A stretch of 64,000 bases of DNA from positions 186,001-250,000 of the forward strand of contig NZ_CALWFZ010000001.1 of the NCBI RefSeq assembly GCF_944377805.1, read 5' to 3'. Under the pieces are notes generated by a model, which had not been told where the DNA came from, made no database searches, and worked only from the letters and a program-made list of their open reading frames with translations. This stretch comes from an uncultured Mediterraneibacter sp. GTDB taxonomy: Bacteria > Bacillota > Clostridia > Lachnospirales > Lachnospiraceae. Of the stretch, positions 42,519-50,525 are shown in pieces (the stretch's first letter is position 1; every line of letters begins with the position of its first letter). The translations under genes were made by a program, and so were the position numbers.

Positions 42519-43922
42519 GTGGACAACAACAAATTCATGCGCTCTGTGCGCCTCAGGGAAGCGTCCTGCCACGGCTGTATTAACTGTATCAAATACTGCC
42601 CTACCCAGGCGATCCGGGTTCATAACGGCAAGGCGCACATCATAGACAAGTTCTGTATCGACTGCGGCAGATGCATCGTCACCTGTCCCCATCACGCCAA
42701 GATAGCTGTCTATGATCCGCTCACTGTCATCAATAACTTCAAATATACTGTCGCGCTTCCCGCGCCGTCACTCTACGCCCAGTACAACAATCTCACGAAT
42801 GTGGATATTGTACTGAACGCACTGCTTAAACTCGGCTTTGACGAGGTTTATGAAGTGAGCGCTGCCGCGGAGCTTGTCTCAGAGGCTTCCCGGGAATACA
42901 TAAAAGAGCACGGGGCTGAAGTTCCTTTTATCAGTTCAGCCTGTCCCTCTGTCATACGACTCATCCGGGTCAAATTCCCGTCTCTTATCTCCAGGCTTCT
43001 GCCTCTGAAAGCCCCGGTGGAAGTGGCTGCGGAAATTGCCCGGGCGCGGGCGATGAAAACAACCGGTTTAAAACCGGAAGAGATCGGGATCATTTTCATC
43101 TCTCCGTGTCCGTCCAAAGTATCCTATGCAAAATCGCCTCTGGGAATAAAGAAGAGCAATATCGACAACGTAATCGCAATCAAGGATGTGTACCCTCTTC
43201 TGCTCCCCCATATGAAGCACGATGAGAGCCATTTAAGGCCTCTCTCTCATTCCGGCCGTATCGGAATAGGCTGGAGCAATTCCGGAGGAGAGGTAGGAGG
43301 ACTCCTTGCAGACAATTATCTGGCGGCGGACGGAATCGTAAATATTCTAAAAGTGCTCGAAGAACTGGAAGATGAAAAACTCCACGGCCTTTCCTTCGTG
43401 GAACTCAATGCCTGCAGCGGCGGATGCGTCGGCGGAACGCTCACAGTGGAAAACGCTTACATCGCCATGACCAAAACAAAACGGCTGACGCGATATCAGC
43501 CGGTAGCCAAAAACCGCCTTTTAGATAACCCGGAGCTTCAGAGTATCTACTGGGAGGACGATGTAGAATACGAGCCGGTGTTCCGGCTTGGCAATACTTT
43601 TAAAGAAAGCCTGAAAATGATGAGTGATGTGGAGAAGCTCACTGCCATGTTTCCCGGACTGGACTGCGGCTCCTGCGGCGCGCCTACCTGCCAGACACTG
43701 GCAGAGGATATTGTGCGGGGCGATGCCACACCAAATGACTGTATCTATGTGCTCAGATCCAATATTTCGGATCTGTCACACAAAATCAGGGCATTGACTC
43801 AGGGAGAGACAGATTCTTCCACAAACGGACTCTCTTCCGAAGACAGGAAACTGCTTGACCAGTATATCAAAGAGCTGACCAGTGAGCTGGCCTCCTTTGG
43901 AGTACCAGAAAGGACGAGGTGA
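42519..43922 (+). CDS. hydrogenase-like Fe-S protein with altered H-cluster motif (putative sensor)
   Basis: 467-aa protein started at the GTG at 42519 because AAAGGAGG lies eight bases upstream (a TTG two codons earlier is too close). Domains: two [4Fe-4S] motifs CHGCINCIKYC and CIDCGRCIVTC (residues 17-56), a hydrogenase large-subunit domain with L1 ISSACPSV (138-145), L2 ISPCPSKVSY and L3 LNACSGGCVGG (297-307), and a C-terminal cluster motif DCGSCGAPTCQTLAED. The four [4Fe-4S] ligands Cys142, Cys197, Cys299 and Cys303 are kept but the proton-transfer Cys is Ala141, as reported for the sensory TmHydS. No PAS domain. Likely a sensor, not a fast enzyme. Confidence 0.86.
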   Translation: MDNNKFMRSVRLREASCHGCINCIKYCPTQAIRVHNGKAHIIDKFCIDCGRCIVTCPHHAKIAVYDPLTVINNFKYTVALPAPSLYAQYNNLTNVDIVLNALLKLGFDEVYEVSAAAELVSEASREYIKEHGAEVPFISSACPSVIRLIRVKFPSLISRLLPLKAPVEVAAEIARARAMKTTGLKPEEIGIIFISPCPSKVSYAKSPLGIKKSNIDNVIAIKDVYPLLLPHMKHDESHLRPLSHSGRIGIGWSNSGGEVGGLLADNYLAADGIVNILKVLEELEDEKLHGLSFVELNACSGGCVGGTLTVENAYIAMTKTKRLTRYQPVAKNRLLDNPELQSIYWEDDVEYEPVFRLGNTFKESLKMMSDVEKLTAMFPGLDCGSCGAPTCQTLAEDIVRGDATPNDCIYVLRSNISDLSHKIRALTQGETDSSTNGLSSEDRKLLDQYIKELTSELASFGVPERTR

Positions 43923-43927
43923 TTCAT

Positions 43928-44260
43928 GTGAAATTGCAGACAATATTTGAACTGCCGGAATGCCGGATCTTGGCAAAAGGAAATCCTGATCGCGAGATCG
44001 AAGCGGTATTCTGCTGCGACCTTTTGAGCATCGCTATGAGTAAAGCTCCTCCCGGCTGCGTCTGGGTGACTGTTATGGGGAATAAGAACACGCTTGCCGT
44101 CGCGTCTTTAACAGACGCGGCCTGCATCGTACTGGCTGAGGGAGTGTCCATAGACGAGGGAACGCTCTCAAAAGCGGAGGAAGAGGGCATTGCGGTGCTT
44201 TCTACCGAACTTCCCGTCTTCGATATTGCCCTTGAGATCCATGAGGCGGGAAATCTATGA
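43928..44260 (+). CDS. DRTGG-like domain protein, second copy
   Basis: 110-aa protein related in plan to the first copy of the cluster: MKLQTIFELPECRILAKGNP, then VFCCDLLSIAMSKAPPGCVW, ASLTDAACIVLAEGVSIDEG and EEGIAVLSTELPVFDIAL. Started at the GTG at 43928, which has GAGG eight bases upstream. It overlaps the PHP gene by four bases. Presence of two such domains around one hydrogenase-like protein suggests they act as a pair, for example as a ligand-binding or scaffolding heterodimer; this is inference. Confidence 0.75.
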   Translation: MKLQTIFELPECRILAKGNPDREIEAVFCCDLLSIAMSKAPPGCVWVTVMGNKNTLAVASLTDAACIVLAEGVSIDEGTLSKAEEEGIAVLSTELPVFDIALEIHEAGNL

Positions 44261-44979
44261 TTCCGCTCTACTATGACCTGCATATCCATTCCTGCCTTTC
44301 CCCATGCGGGGATGATGATATGACGCCGGCTAATCTTACCGGCATGGCCGCAGTCAAAGGACTGGATGTAATTGCGTTGACAGATCACAATACATGCAGG
44401 AACTGTCCGGCCGCCATGTACCACGGGGCAGGGTACGGCGTGACCGTGATTCCGGGGATGGAACTGACCACAATAGAAGAAGTCCATGTAGTCTGTCTCT
44501 TTCCGGCACTGGAAAATGCCCTTGCCTTTGACGCTCTTGTTTCGGACAGACTGCTGCCCGTGCCGAACCGGGAGGACATCTTTGGAAGACAGCTGATCAT
44601 GAACGAACGTGATGAAGTGGCCGGAACAGTGGAAAACCTCCTTATCAACGCAACCTCCATCTCATTTGACGATGTGTTTACTCTCGTGGAGTCCTACCAC
44701 GGAATCGCTTATCCTGCCCATGTGGACAAAGCTTCAGCAAGTCTGATCTCCAATCTCGGATTCGTTCCTCCTGAGAGCACATTTGCCTGCGCAGAGTTTC
44801 ATGATTTTAAAAACCTCCACCGGATGAGACTGGAGCACCCGTATTTTGAGACATGCAGTGTAATCTGCTGTTCCGACGCTCACTATCTGGGCGACATCCA
44901 CGAGCCGGAATATCAGATCTTCGCAGAGTCAAAAAACATACCCGATATACTGAGAACGTTAAACAGGCGCAGAAGATGA
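44257..44979 (+). CDS. PHP domain phosphoesterase
   Basis: 240-aa metal-dependent phosphoesterase of the PHP fold: DLHIHSCLSPCGDDDMTP, ALTDHNTC, GMELTTIEEVHVVCLF and CCSDAHYLGDI carry the metal-binding His/Asp/Glu residues. Proteins of this group hydrolyse sugar phosphates or nucleotide 3',5'-bisphosphates. It ends the five-gene cluster. Its link to hydrogenase sensing could be removal of a small phosphorylated signal, but the substrate is unknown. Confidence 0.88.
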   Translation: MIPLYYDLHIHSCLSPCGDDDMTPANLTGMAAVKGLDVIALTDHNTCRNCPAAMYHGAGYGVTVIPGMELTTIEEVHVVCLFPALENALAFDALVSDRLLPVPNREDIFGRQLIMNERDEVAGTVENLLINATSISFDDVFTLVESYHGIAYPAHVDKASASLISNLGFVPPESTFACAEFHDFKNLHRMRLEHPYFETCSVICCSDAHYLGDIHEPEYQIFAESKNIPDILRTLNRRRR

Positions 44980-45001
44980 ATGATCATCCCCCGCGCCTGT
45001 T
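44962..45001. terminator. hairpin between PHP gene and symporter gene
   Basis: AACAGGCGC / GCGCCTGTT (44962-44970 with 44993-45001) overlapping the end of the PHP gene, between convergent genes. The following sequence is only moderately T-rich, so terminator activity is likely but not certain. Confidence 0.5.
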
Positions 45002-45015
45002 ATGAGTTCCCTTAT

Positions 45016-46575
45016 TTATTTTATTCCCATCTGTTTTACTTCTTCAAATTCCTTTTTGATCTCCTCCGACGGCTGCGGCGTCAGAAGCGACACTGCGACA
45101 ATGCACAGGCAGGAGAACAGAAAGGCCGGCAGCAGCTCATATATATCCCAGATTCCACCCAGCGGACGCACAAGCAGATTCCAGATAAATACCATCCCCG
45201 CGCCTCCAAGCATACCGGCGATAGCGCCGGCTCTTGTAGTTCTCTTCCAGAACAGGCTGAACAGCATCAGAGGGCCAAAGGTAGCTCCAAAGCCTGCCCA
45301 CGCGAAACTTACGATCGTGAAAATCACACTGTTCTCATCCAGCGCGATGATGATAGCCACAATCGCTATCAGAAGAAGAGTCAGCCTTGAAATATTGAGC
45401 ACTTCCCTGTCAGATGCTTTCCTTCGGAACAGCCCCTGATAAATGTTCTTTGCAAACGCGGACGCCGCAATCAGCAGGTAGGAATCCGAGGAGCTGATAG
45501 TCGCCGCAAGAATTCCCGCCATGACAAATCCCGCGATCAGCGGCGGCAGAAGATTTGTAGAGAGAAGGATAAATACATTCTCCGCATCTGCCGAAGTCGT
45601 CAGCGCCGTCGGATAGAGAGCACGCCCCATCACTCCGATGAATACCGCGATTGTAAGGGATATTACTACCCATACTGTGGCGATTCTGCGGGAACGCGTC
45701 AGTTCGTCCTCATGACGGATCGCCATAAATCGCAGCAGTACCTGGGGAACGCCAAAATATCCGAGCCCCCAGGCGAGCATAGATATAATGGAGAGGATCC
45801 CGTAAGGAGCCGCTTCGCCAAACAGCGGCGTTCCGTTCACTGTCTGCTGTACCCCGTTCACAGTCTCGGGAGTGGCCATGCCGAAAAATTCCAGAAATCC
45901 CGGTATGTCTTCCACATTGTCGATCACCGCTCCGAATCCCCCCGCCGTATACGTTCCGACAAGTACGATCACCCCAAGAGCAATGATCATCACGATTGCC
46001 TGCATGAAGTCCGAGGCACTCTCCGCAAGGAAACCTCCGACAATCGTATAGATCAGCACAAATACCGCTCCCACGATCATCATCGGAATATAGGGAAGAT
46101 CGAACAAGGTTGAAAATAGTTTGCCACATGTCACAAGACAGCTTGCCGCGTACACAGTAAAAAAGATCAGGATAAATACTGCCGCAATCGTCATAATCAC
46201 TTTGCGCTTCTCATGAAAACGGTTTGAAAAGTACTCCGGCAAAGTGATCGCGTTTCCCGCTTTCTCACTGTAACGGCGCAGGCGCTTGGAAACGATCAGC
46301 CAGTTGATGTACGTTCCCGCTGCCAGTCCGATAGCCGTCCATGCCGCATCGGCAATACCACACCAGTACGCCACGCCCGGCAGCCCCATGAGCAGCCATC
46401 CCGACATATCAGACGCCTCCGCGCTCATGGCAGTCACCCAAGGTCCGAGACTTCTCCCACCGAGAAAATATGCGTCTGAACTGGCATTCGCTCTTCTTGC
46501 AAAAGTAACGCCTATGATAATGACTGCCGCCATGTAGATGGCCATAGCAATCAGAATCTGTAATATATCTCCCAT
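45016..46575 (-). CDS. putP: sodium/proline symporter family protein
   Basis: Sodium:solute symporter, probably importing proline. The 519-aa protein has about 13 membrane helices, the motif ASSDAYFLGGRSLGPWVTAM, GWLLMGLPGVAYW, the substrate/sodium region FLAESASDFMQAIVM and the ISSSDSYLLIAASAFAKNI segment that match PutP. Short N-terminus starting MGDILQIL. Its own promoter (46612-46640) makes it a single-gene unit between the PHP gene and the siroheme gene. Pantothenate- or other-solute-specific relatives cannot be excluded. Confidence 0.88.
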   Translation of the reverse strand: MGDILQILIAMAIYMAAVIIIGVTFARRANASSDAYFLGGRSLGPWVTAMSAEASDMSGWLLMGLPGVAYWCGIADAAWTAIGLAAGTYINWLIVSKRLRRYSEKAGNAITLPEYFSNRFHEKRKVIMTIAAVFILIFFTVYAASCLVTCGKLFSTLFDLPYIPMMIVGAVFVLIYTIVGGFLAESASDFMQAIVMIIALGVIVLVGTYTAGGFGAVIDNVEDIPGFLEFFGMATPETVNGVQQTVNGTPLFGEAAPYGILSIISMLAWGLGYFGVPQVLLRFMAIRHEDELTRSRRIATVWVVISLTIAVFIGVMGRALYPTALTTSADAENVFILLSTNLLPPLIAGFVMAGILAATISSSDSYLLIAASAFAKNIYQGLFRRKASDREVLNISRLTLLLIAIVAIIIALDENSVIFTIVSFAWAGFGATFGPLMLFSLFWKRTTRAGAIAGMLGGAGMVFIWNLLVRPLGGIWDIYELLPAFLFSCLCIVAVSLLTPQPSEEIKKEFEEVKQMGIK

Positions 46576-46611
46576 TCTCTTTCGTCCTTTCTGTACACAA
46601 ATATGGAACTA

Positions 46612-46640
46612 ATTATAAACAAAATATAAACTTTTTGCAA
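46612..46640 (-). promoter_or_regulatory. promoter of putP
   Basis: Minus strand: -35 TTGCAA (46640-46635), 17-base spacer, -10 TATAAT (46617-46612). It lies 4 bp downstream of the sirC-like gene's stop codon. Confidence 0.72.
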
Positions 46641-46643
46641 TGT

Positions 46644-47120
46644 TTATTTATAACCTGAAGTTCCCTGCACGCCGCATGCTTTCTCGATATTTTTCCTGAC
46701 TCTTTTTGTGACGGACGGATCATGCGCGACAGAATTAACGCCGATCACAGCCTCATCTGTCATCACAACCGAGGGGAAGCAGAAGTCGCAGAGCCGCCTG
46801 TCATTCGCTACATTGACCATAATGCCCTCTTTTTTACACTCTTTCCATATCTTCTGATTGACCTCATGGTCATCGGTAGCCGCAAGGACAAGACGGGCTT
46901 TCCTGATGTCTCCGCTCCGGTAGGGTCTGCGCCTGGCTGTGATCTTTCCGCTATCAGCCAGATCTGTCAGTTCTTTACAAACCTCCGGGGCGACTACACA
47001 GATGTCCGCCCCGAATTGAAGCAGAATCCGGACACGGCGCAGAGCGATATTCCCCCCGCCGGCAACGAGTATTCTCTTATCTGTCAGGTCAATAAACATC
47101 GGGAAATAAGGTTTCTTCAT
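46644..47120 (-). CDS. precorrin-2 dehydrogenase (siroheme synthase N-terminal type)
   Basis: NAD-dependent oxidation of precorrin-2 to sirohydrochlorin, shared by siroheme and anaerobic cobalamin synthesis. The 158-aa protein has MFIDLTDKRILVAGGGNIAL (NAD-binding glycine loop), VVAPEVCKEL, ARLVLAATDDHEVNQKI and VNVANDRRLCDFCFPSVV with the conserved Asp. It is shorter than SirC (about 200 aa), lacking much of the C-terminal dimerisation region, but the catalytic part is whole. Last gene of the opp-cobU-cbiC unit. Confidence 0.88.
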   Translation of the reverse strand: MKKPYFPMFIDLTDKRILVAGGGNIALRRVRILLQFGADICVVAPEVCKELTDLADSGKITARRRPYRSGDIRKARLVLAATDDHEVNQKIWKECKKEGIMVNVANDRRLCDFCFPSVVMTDEAVIGVNSVAHDPSVTKRVRKNIEKACGVQGTSGYK

Positions 47121-47153
47121 TTTGTGTCTCCTTATCTGGAATCAAAGCGCTCT

Positions 47154-47789
47154 CTACATCATATACAAAAGTGCGTTGCAGATACATGCCGCGATATTGC
47201 TGCCTCCTTTTCTCCCCCTCGCTACAATGTACGGTGTATCCTGTAAGGTCAGGATGAGCTCTTTGGACTGTACTACATTGACAAACCCAACCGGTACGGC
47301 AATGATAAGCTCCGGCCTGATTCTCCCTTCTTGTATCAGCTCATAGAGACGGACAAGCGCTGTAGGCGCGTTACCGATGGCAAAAATCAGTTTCCTGTCC
47401 CTGAACAGCTCCGCCGCTTTATCCATACAGGCTGCCGCCCGTGTTGTTCCATTTTCACAGGCGGCCTGCGCCACGTCCTCGTCGGACATAAAGCAGTGGA
47501 CTTCCCCGCCGTACTGTGCCAGCCGCTTCTTGTTAATTCCCGCCTTTACCATCTGTGTGTCCGTCACAATGGACGCGCCCTCCCGAACCGCCTGAAGCGC
47601 GCGTTCCACAACATTATCTGAAAATGCCAGGTGATCGGCATAATCAAAATCCGCGCTCGTATGAATACAACGCTTTACAATTGGTTCCGTTCCCGGAATC
47701 AGTTTCGTATCTCCAAGCTCTTCTGTTATAATTTCAAAGCTTCTCTTCTCAATGTCGGCAGGTTTCACCTGCTCCAGTTCATTCAGCAT
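47154..47789 (-). CDS. cbiC: cobalt-precorrin-8 methylmutase
   Basis: Moves a methyl group from C11 to C12 of the corrin ring, giving cobyrinic acid. The 211-aa protein shows RCIHTSADFDYADHLAFSD with the catalytic His, VTDTQMVKAGINKKRL, IGNAPTALVRLYEL and VPVGFVNVVQSKE, typical CbiC/CobH motifs. It is cut off from the other corrin-ring genes (cbiD, E, F, G, H, J, K/L, T), which must lie outside this window. Confidence 0.95.
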   Translation of the reverse strand: MLNELEQVKPADIEKRSFEIITEELGDTKLIPGTEPIVKRCIHTSADFDYADHLAFSDNVVERALQAVREGASIVTDTQMVKAGINKKRLAQYGGEVHCFMSDEDVAQAACENGTTRAAACMDKAAELFRDRKLIFAIGNAPTALVRLYELIQEGRIRPELIIAVPVGFVNVVQSKELILTLQDTPYIVARGRKGGSNIAACICNALLYMM

Positions 47790-47820
47790 TTCTTCTGTCT
47801 CCTTTTCCTGCGTCCTGTTA

Positions 47821-48843
47821 TCATCTTAGTCTTGTGCCGGCTCCGCACACTACCCGGTGGACTTCCCCGGCATGTTTTACTATCTCCGTGCAGATCCTTC
47901 CGGCAGCCTCCCGGTACGCTCTGTCAAAATCGTCCGCCGGCACCAGGCCGCATCCGATCTCGTCACATACGATGACGAATTTATCTGTTCTGCCGCAGAT
48001 CATGCGTATCAGTTCATCCGAAGATCTTCCTTCCTGAAGCCACCGCCGGATAAACAAATGAAAATGATTCATCGCTCCGCATGTTTCAGGCAAATCAAGC
48101 GGGCAGTCAGCTCCGTCTGCCCAGACTGTCCAAGCAGAGATAATCTCTTTTGTATAATCATATTTTCCCTGATAAGCTCCGCCTGTTACAAATATCATAG
48201 ATTCATCCTCACTTTGAACCGTTCTGTCATCCGGGCTTCCGCAGGTTTTCATCTGTGCCGCCCGCTTTTTTTCCTGATCAGGCTTTACACATATGGGAAT
48301 CCCGAATACAACTTCCGTAACCCGATCCGCCATCTGTGCCAGCCTGCGGTTAACCGCTCCCAGATTCTGTTTATAGAGTGCCATTTCCTCCGAGCACTCT
48401 TCCGACTCCCGGAACACATCATTTGTCACTACGACAAGATGTTTACATGCCGCGTTTAACAGACCCACTCCCCGCACGATACTTTCCACTGTATCTCTCC
48501 CTGCGCCGTCCGGCTCATACATTTCATTGGCAGTCAGATTTGAGATGCATTCCAGAAGAACGCATGCATTCTCCAGATCAGGATGTAACTCCTCTGTAAG
48601 TTTCCCATACAGATCCATATACCACTCAAGAGTAATAAATCCCTTTCCCGCGCGCGTCCTGCGGTGAGTTTGGATCTTTTCCTCCGTCTCTTTTCCGTAG
48701 GGAATCATATCGGCAATATAGTAAAGAGGCATCGCTATTGCATCTGTTCCGCTCTCCGCGACAAACTGTCTGTGTCTCATACAGACCCTCTCTTCCGCAT
48801 AGGCGGATTTTCCGCTGCCGCTGCCCCCGATAACAAGTTCCAT
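47821..48843 (-). CDS. cobU: tandem CobU-like fusion (cobinamide kinase/guanylyltransferase)
   Basis: Adenosylcobinamide kinase and GMP transferase for the lower-ligand nucleotide loop. The 340-aa protein contains two CobU-like modules: residues 1-190 (P-loop IGGSGSGKSAYAEER; VVVTNDVFRESEECSEEMAL; LGAVNRRLAQMADRVTEVVF) and 205-340 (second P-loop-like FVTGGAYQGKYDYTKE; VIVCDEIGCGLVPADDFDRA). The second module lacks the central part of a full CobU and its P-loop has GAYQGK, so it may be a regulatory or degenerate copy. Start at 48843 follows GGAG by seven bases. Normal CobU is about 180 aa. Confidence 0.86.
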   Translation of the reverse strand: MELVIGGSGSGKSAYAEERVCMRHRQFVAESGTDAIAMPLYYIADMIPYGKETEEKIQTHRRTRAGKGFITLEWYMDLYGKLTEELHPDLENACVLLECISNLTANEMYEPDGAGRDTVESIVRGVGLLNAACKHLVVVTNDVFRESEECSEEMALYKQNLGAVNRRLAQMADRVTEVVFGIPICVKPDQEKKRAAQMKTCGSPDDRTVQSEDESMIFVTGGAYQGKYDYTKEIISAWTVWADGADCPLDLPETCGAMNHFHLFIRRWLQEGRSSDELIRMICGRTDKFVIVCDEIGCGLVPADDFDRAYREAAGRICTEIVKHAGEVHRVVCGAGTRLR

Positions 48844-48863
48844 CATCGATCTCCACCGTCCTG

Positions 48864-50480
48864 TCACTCACTGATATTCGCGTACCGGTACTCCAGAGCT
48901 CCGCTGGCCGGGATCTGGCGGATTCCTGTAATATCCGGATTTACCAGATTGACGCTTTTCATCGCGTACAGCGGAATGATATAAAACCGCTCCCCCACGG
49001 CAAGCTGTTCCGCCCGGTGGAGCAGCTCAGCCCTTCTTGCGGGATCTGCCTCAGAGCCGGACTCTTCCACTATGGCGTCATACTCCGCATCATTTATACC
49101 ACTGCAGTTATATGTACTGTTGGATAAAAGCATGGACAAATATGTGTAAGGATCCGCAAAATCTGCCGTCCAGTTCATCCTGCACAGATCAAAGTCCCCG
49201 GAATACCGGGTGGAATAATTGGCCTGAAGTTCCTGCGCCTCCAGATGAATTGTAATGTTAAGATTCTCTTTTAACTGTTCCTGAATCACCTGGGCGGTAT
49301 CAGAATCCATCTCCAGTGTCGGATAATTATATGTAAGTTCCGGGAATCCCTCGCCGTTTGGATAACCCGCCTCTGCCAGAAGTTCTCTGGCTCTGTTTAC
49401 ATTCTCCTCAAAAGGCTGTTCGGCTCCATTGACAAAGTACTCCCCTGTCGTCCTATCCCTCATATATTTTGCCACCAGGTTATAGGTTGGTTCGGTATCG
49501 CTCCCCACAATCCGACAGAGTTCCTCTCTGTCAAGCGCCAGATTGATCGCCTCTCTCACCCGCGCATCATCAAGGGGAGAGACGTTTAAATTCATATAGA
49601 TATACCTTGTGGCGATCTGGTCTGTCACATACAGATCATCCTCCCCCTCATACGCCTCCATCACCGCAGAGGACAGTGATGTTGCCACATCCACTTCCCC
49701 GGCCTCGTAAGCATTTGCCATAGACTGAGTATCGTCAAAGAACCGATAGGTGATCGTATCCAGATTTACCGCGTCCGCATTCCAGTAATATTCATTCTTC
49801 TCCAGGACAAAATACTGCTCCGGCACATATTCGGCCAGGCAAAAAGGTCCGTTGGAAAGGCTTGTCTCAGGATCCTTATCCCAGCCGCTCTCCACCGAAT
49901 CCGCGTATGCCGCGCACGAGGGAGTATAAACCGGGAGTCTTAAGAGGTCAGGAAAATAAACGCACGGCTCCGCCAGGTGAAAGACAAGGGTATATTCATC
50001 CGGTGTCTCCACTCCAAGCGTATCCATATCCGCCTCCCCATTGTAGATCGCTTCCGCGTTTTCTATCGGAAACAGATAGTTCGCGTATCCGCTTCCCGAA
50101 GCAGGATCCAGAGCGCGGGTGATAGTGTTGAGAAAATCAGCAGAAGTCACAGGAGATCCGTCCGACCACAGGGCATCCTCCCGTAAATGAAACGTCCACA
50201 CTGTAGCGTCCTCGTTCACCTCATAGCTCTTAGCGGCACGGTATTCGATTTCACCATCCTCATCGTATGTAAGCAGTTCATCCAGCGCGCTTACCGAGTA
50301 TGCCAGATAGGTCAGGGCAATGGAACCTGCCGGATCCATTGTACCTGTATCGCTGCTGATTGCCACTGTTATGCTTTTCCCTGCGTCCTCCCCTTCCGGC
50401 CTGGCCGTTACACAGCCGGACAGAGCTGCACAGCAGAGCAAAGCCATCCCAAGCAGTGCCGCCGTTATCCGTCTTTTCAT
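48864..50480 (-). CDS. oligopeptide-type ABC transporter substrate-binding lipoprotein
   Basis: Family 5 solute-binding protein. 538 aa with a lipoprotein signal (lipobox LSGC, Cys23). The mature part reads TVAISSDTGTMDPAGSI, WTFHLREDALWSDGSPVTSADF, LSNGPFCLAEYVPEQYFVLEKN, RVREAINLALDREELC and FDLCRMNWTADFADPYTYL, close to OppA/MppA peptide binders. It ends 20 bp before cobU on the same strand, so it appears to be co-transcribed with cobU, cbiC and the precorrin-2 dehydrogenase. Peptides are the default ligand; metal chelates, heme or 5-aminolevulinate are also carried by members of this family. Confidence 0.9.
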   Translation of the reverse strand: MKRRITAALLGMALLCCAALSGCVTARPEGEDAGKSITVAISSDTGTMDPAGSIALTYLAYSVSALDELLTYDEDGEIEYRAAKSYEVNEDATVWTFHLREDALWSDGSPVTSADFLNTITRALDPASGSGYANYLFPIENAEAIYNGEADMDTLGVETPDEYTLVFHLAEPCVYFPDLLRLPVYTPSCAAYADSVESGWDKDPETSLSNGPFCLAEYVPEQYFVLEKNEYYWNADAVNLDTITYRFFDDTQSMANAYEAGEVDVATSLSSAVMEAYEGEDDLYVTDQIATRYIYMNLNVSPLDDARVREAINLALDREELCRIVGSDTEPTYNLVAKYMRDRTTGEYFVNGAEQPFEENVNRARELLAEAGYPNGEGFPELTYNYPTLEMDSDTAQVIQEQLKENLNITIHLEAQELQANYSTRYSGDFDLCRMNWTADFADPYTYLSMLLSNSTYNCSGINDAEYDAIVEESGSEADPARRAELLHRAEQLAVGERFYIIPLYAMKSVNLVNPDITGIRQIPASGALEYRYANISE

Positions 50481-50525
50481 TTATCATCTCTCCTTCTTAT
50501 CTGATTGTTCCCATCAATTCAGTGT

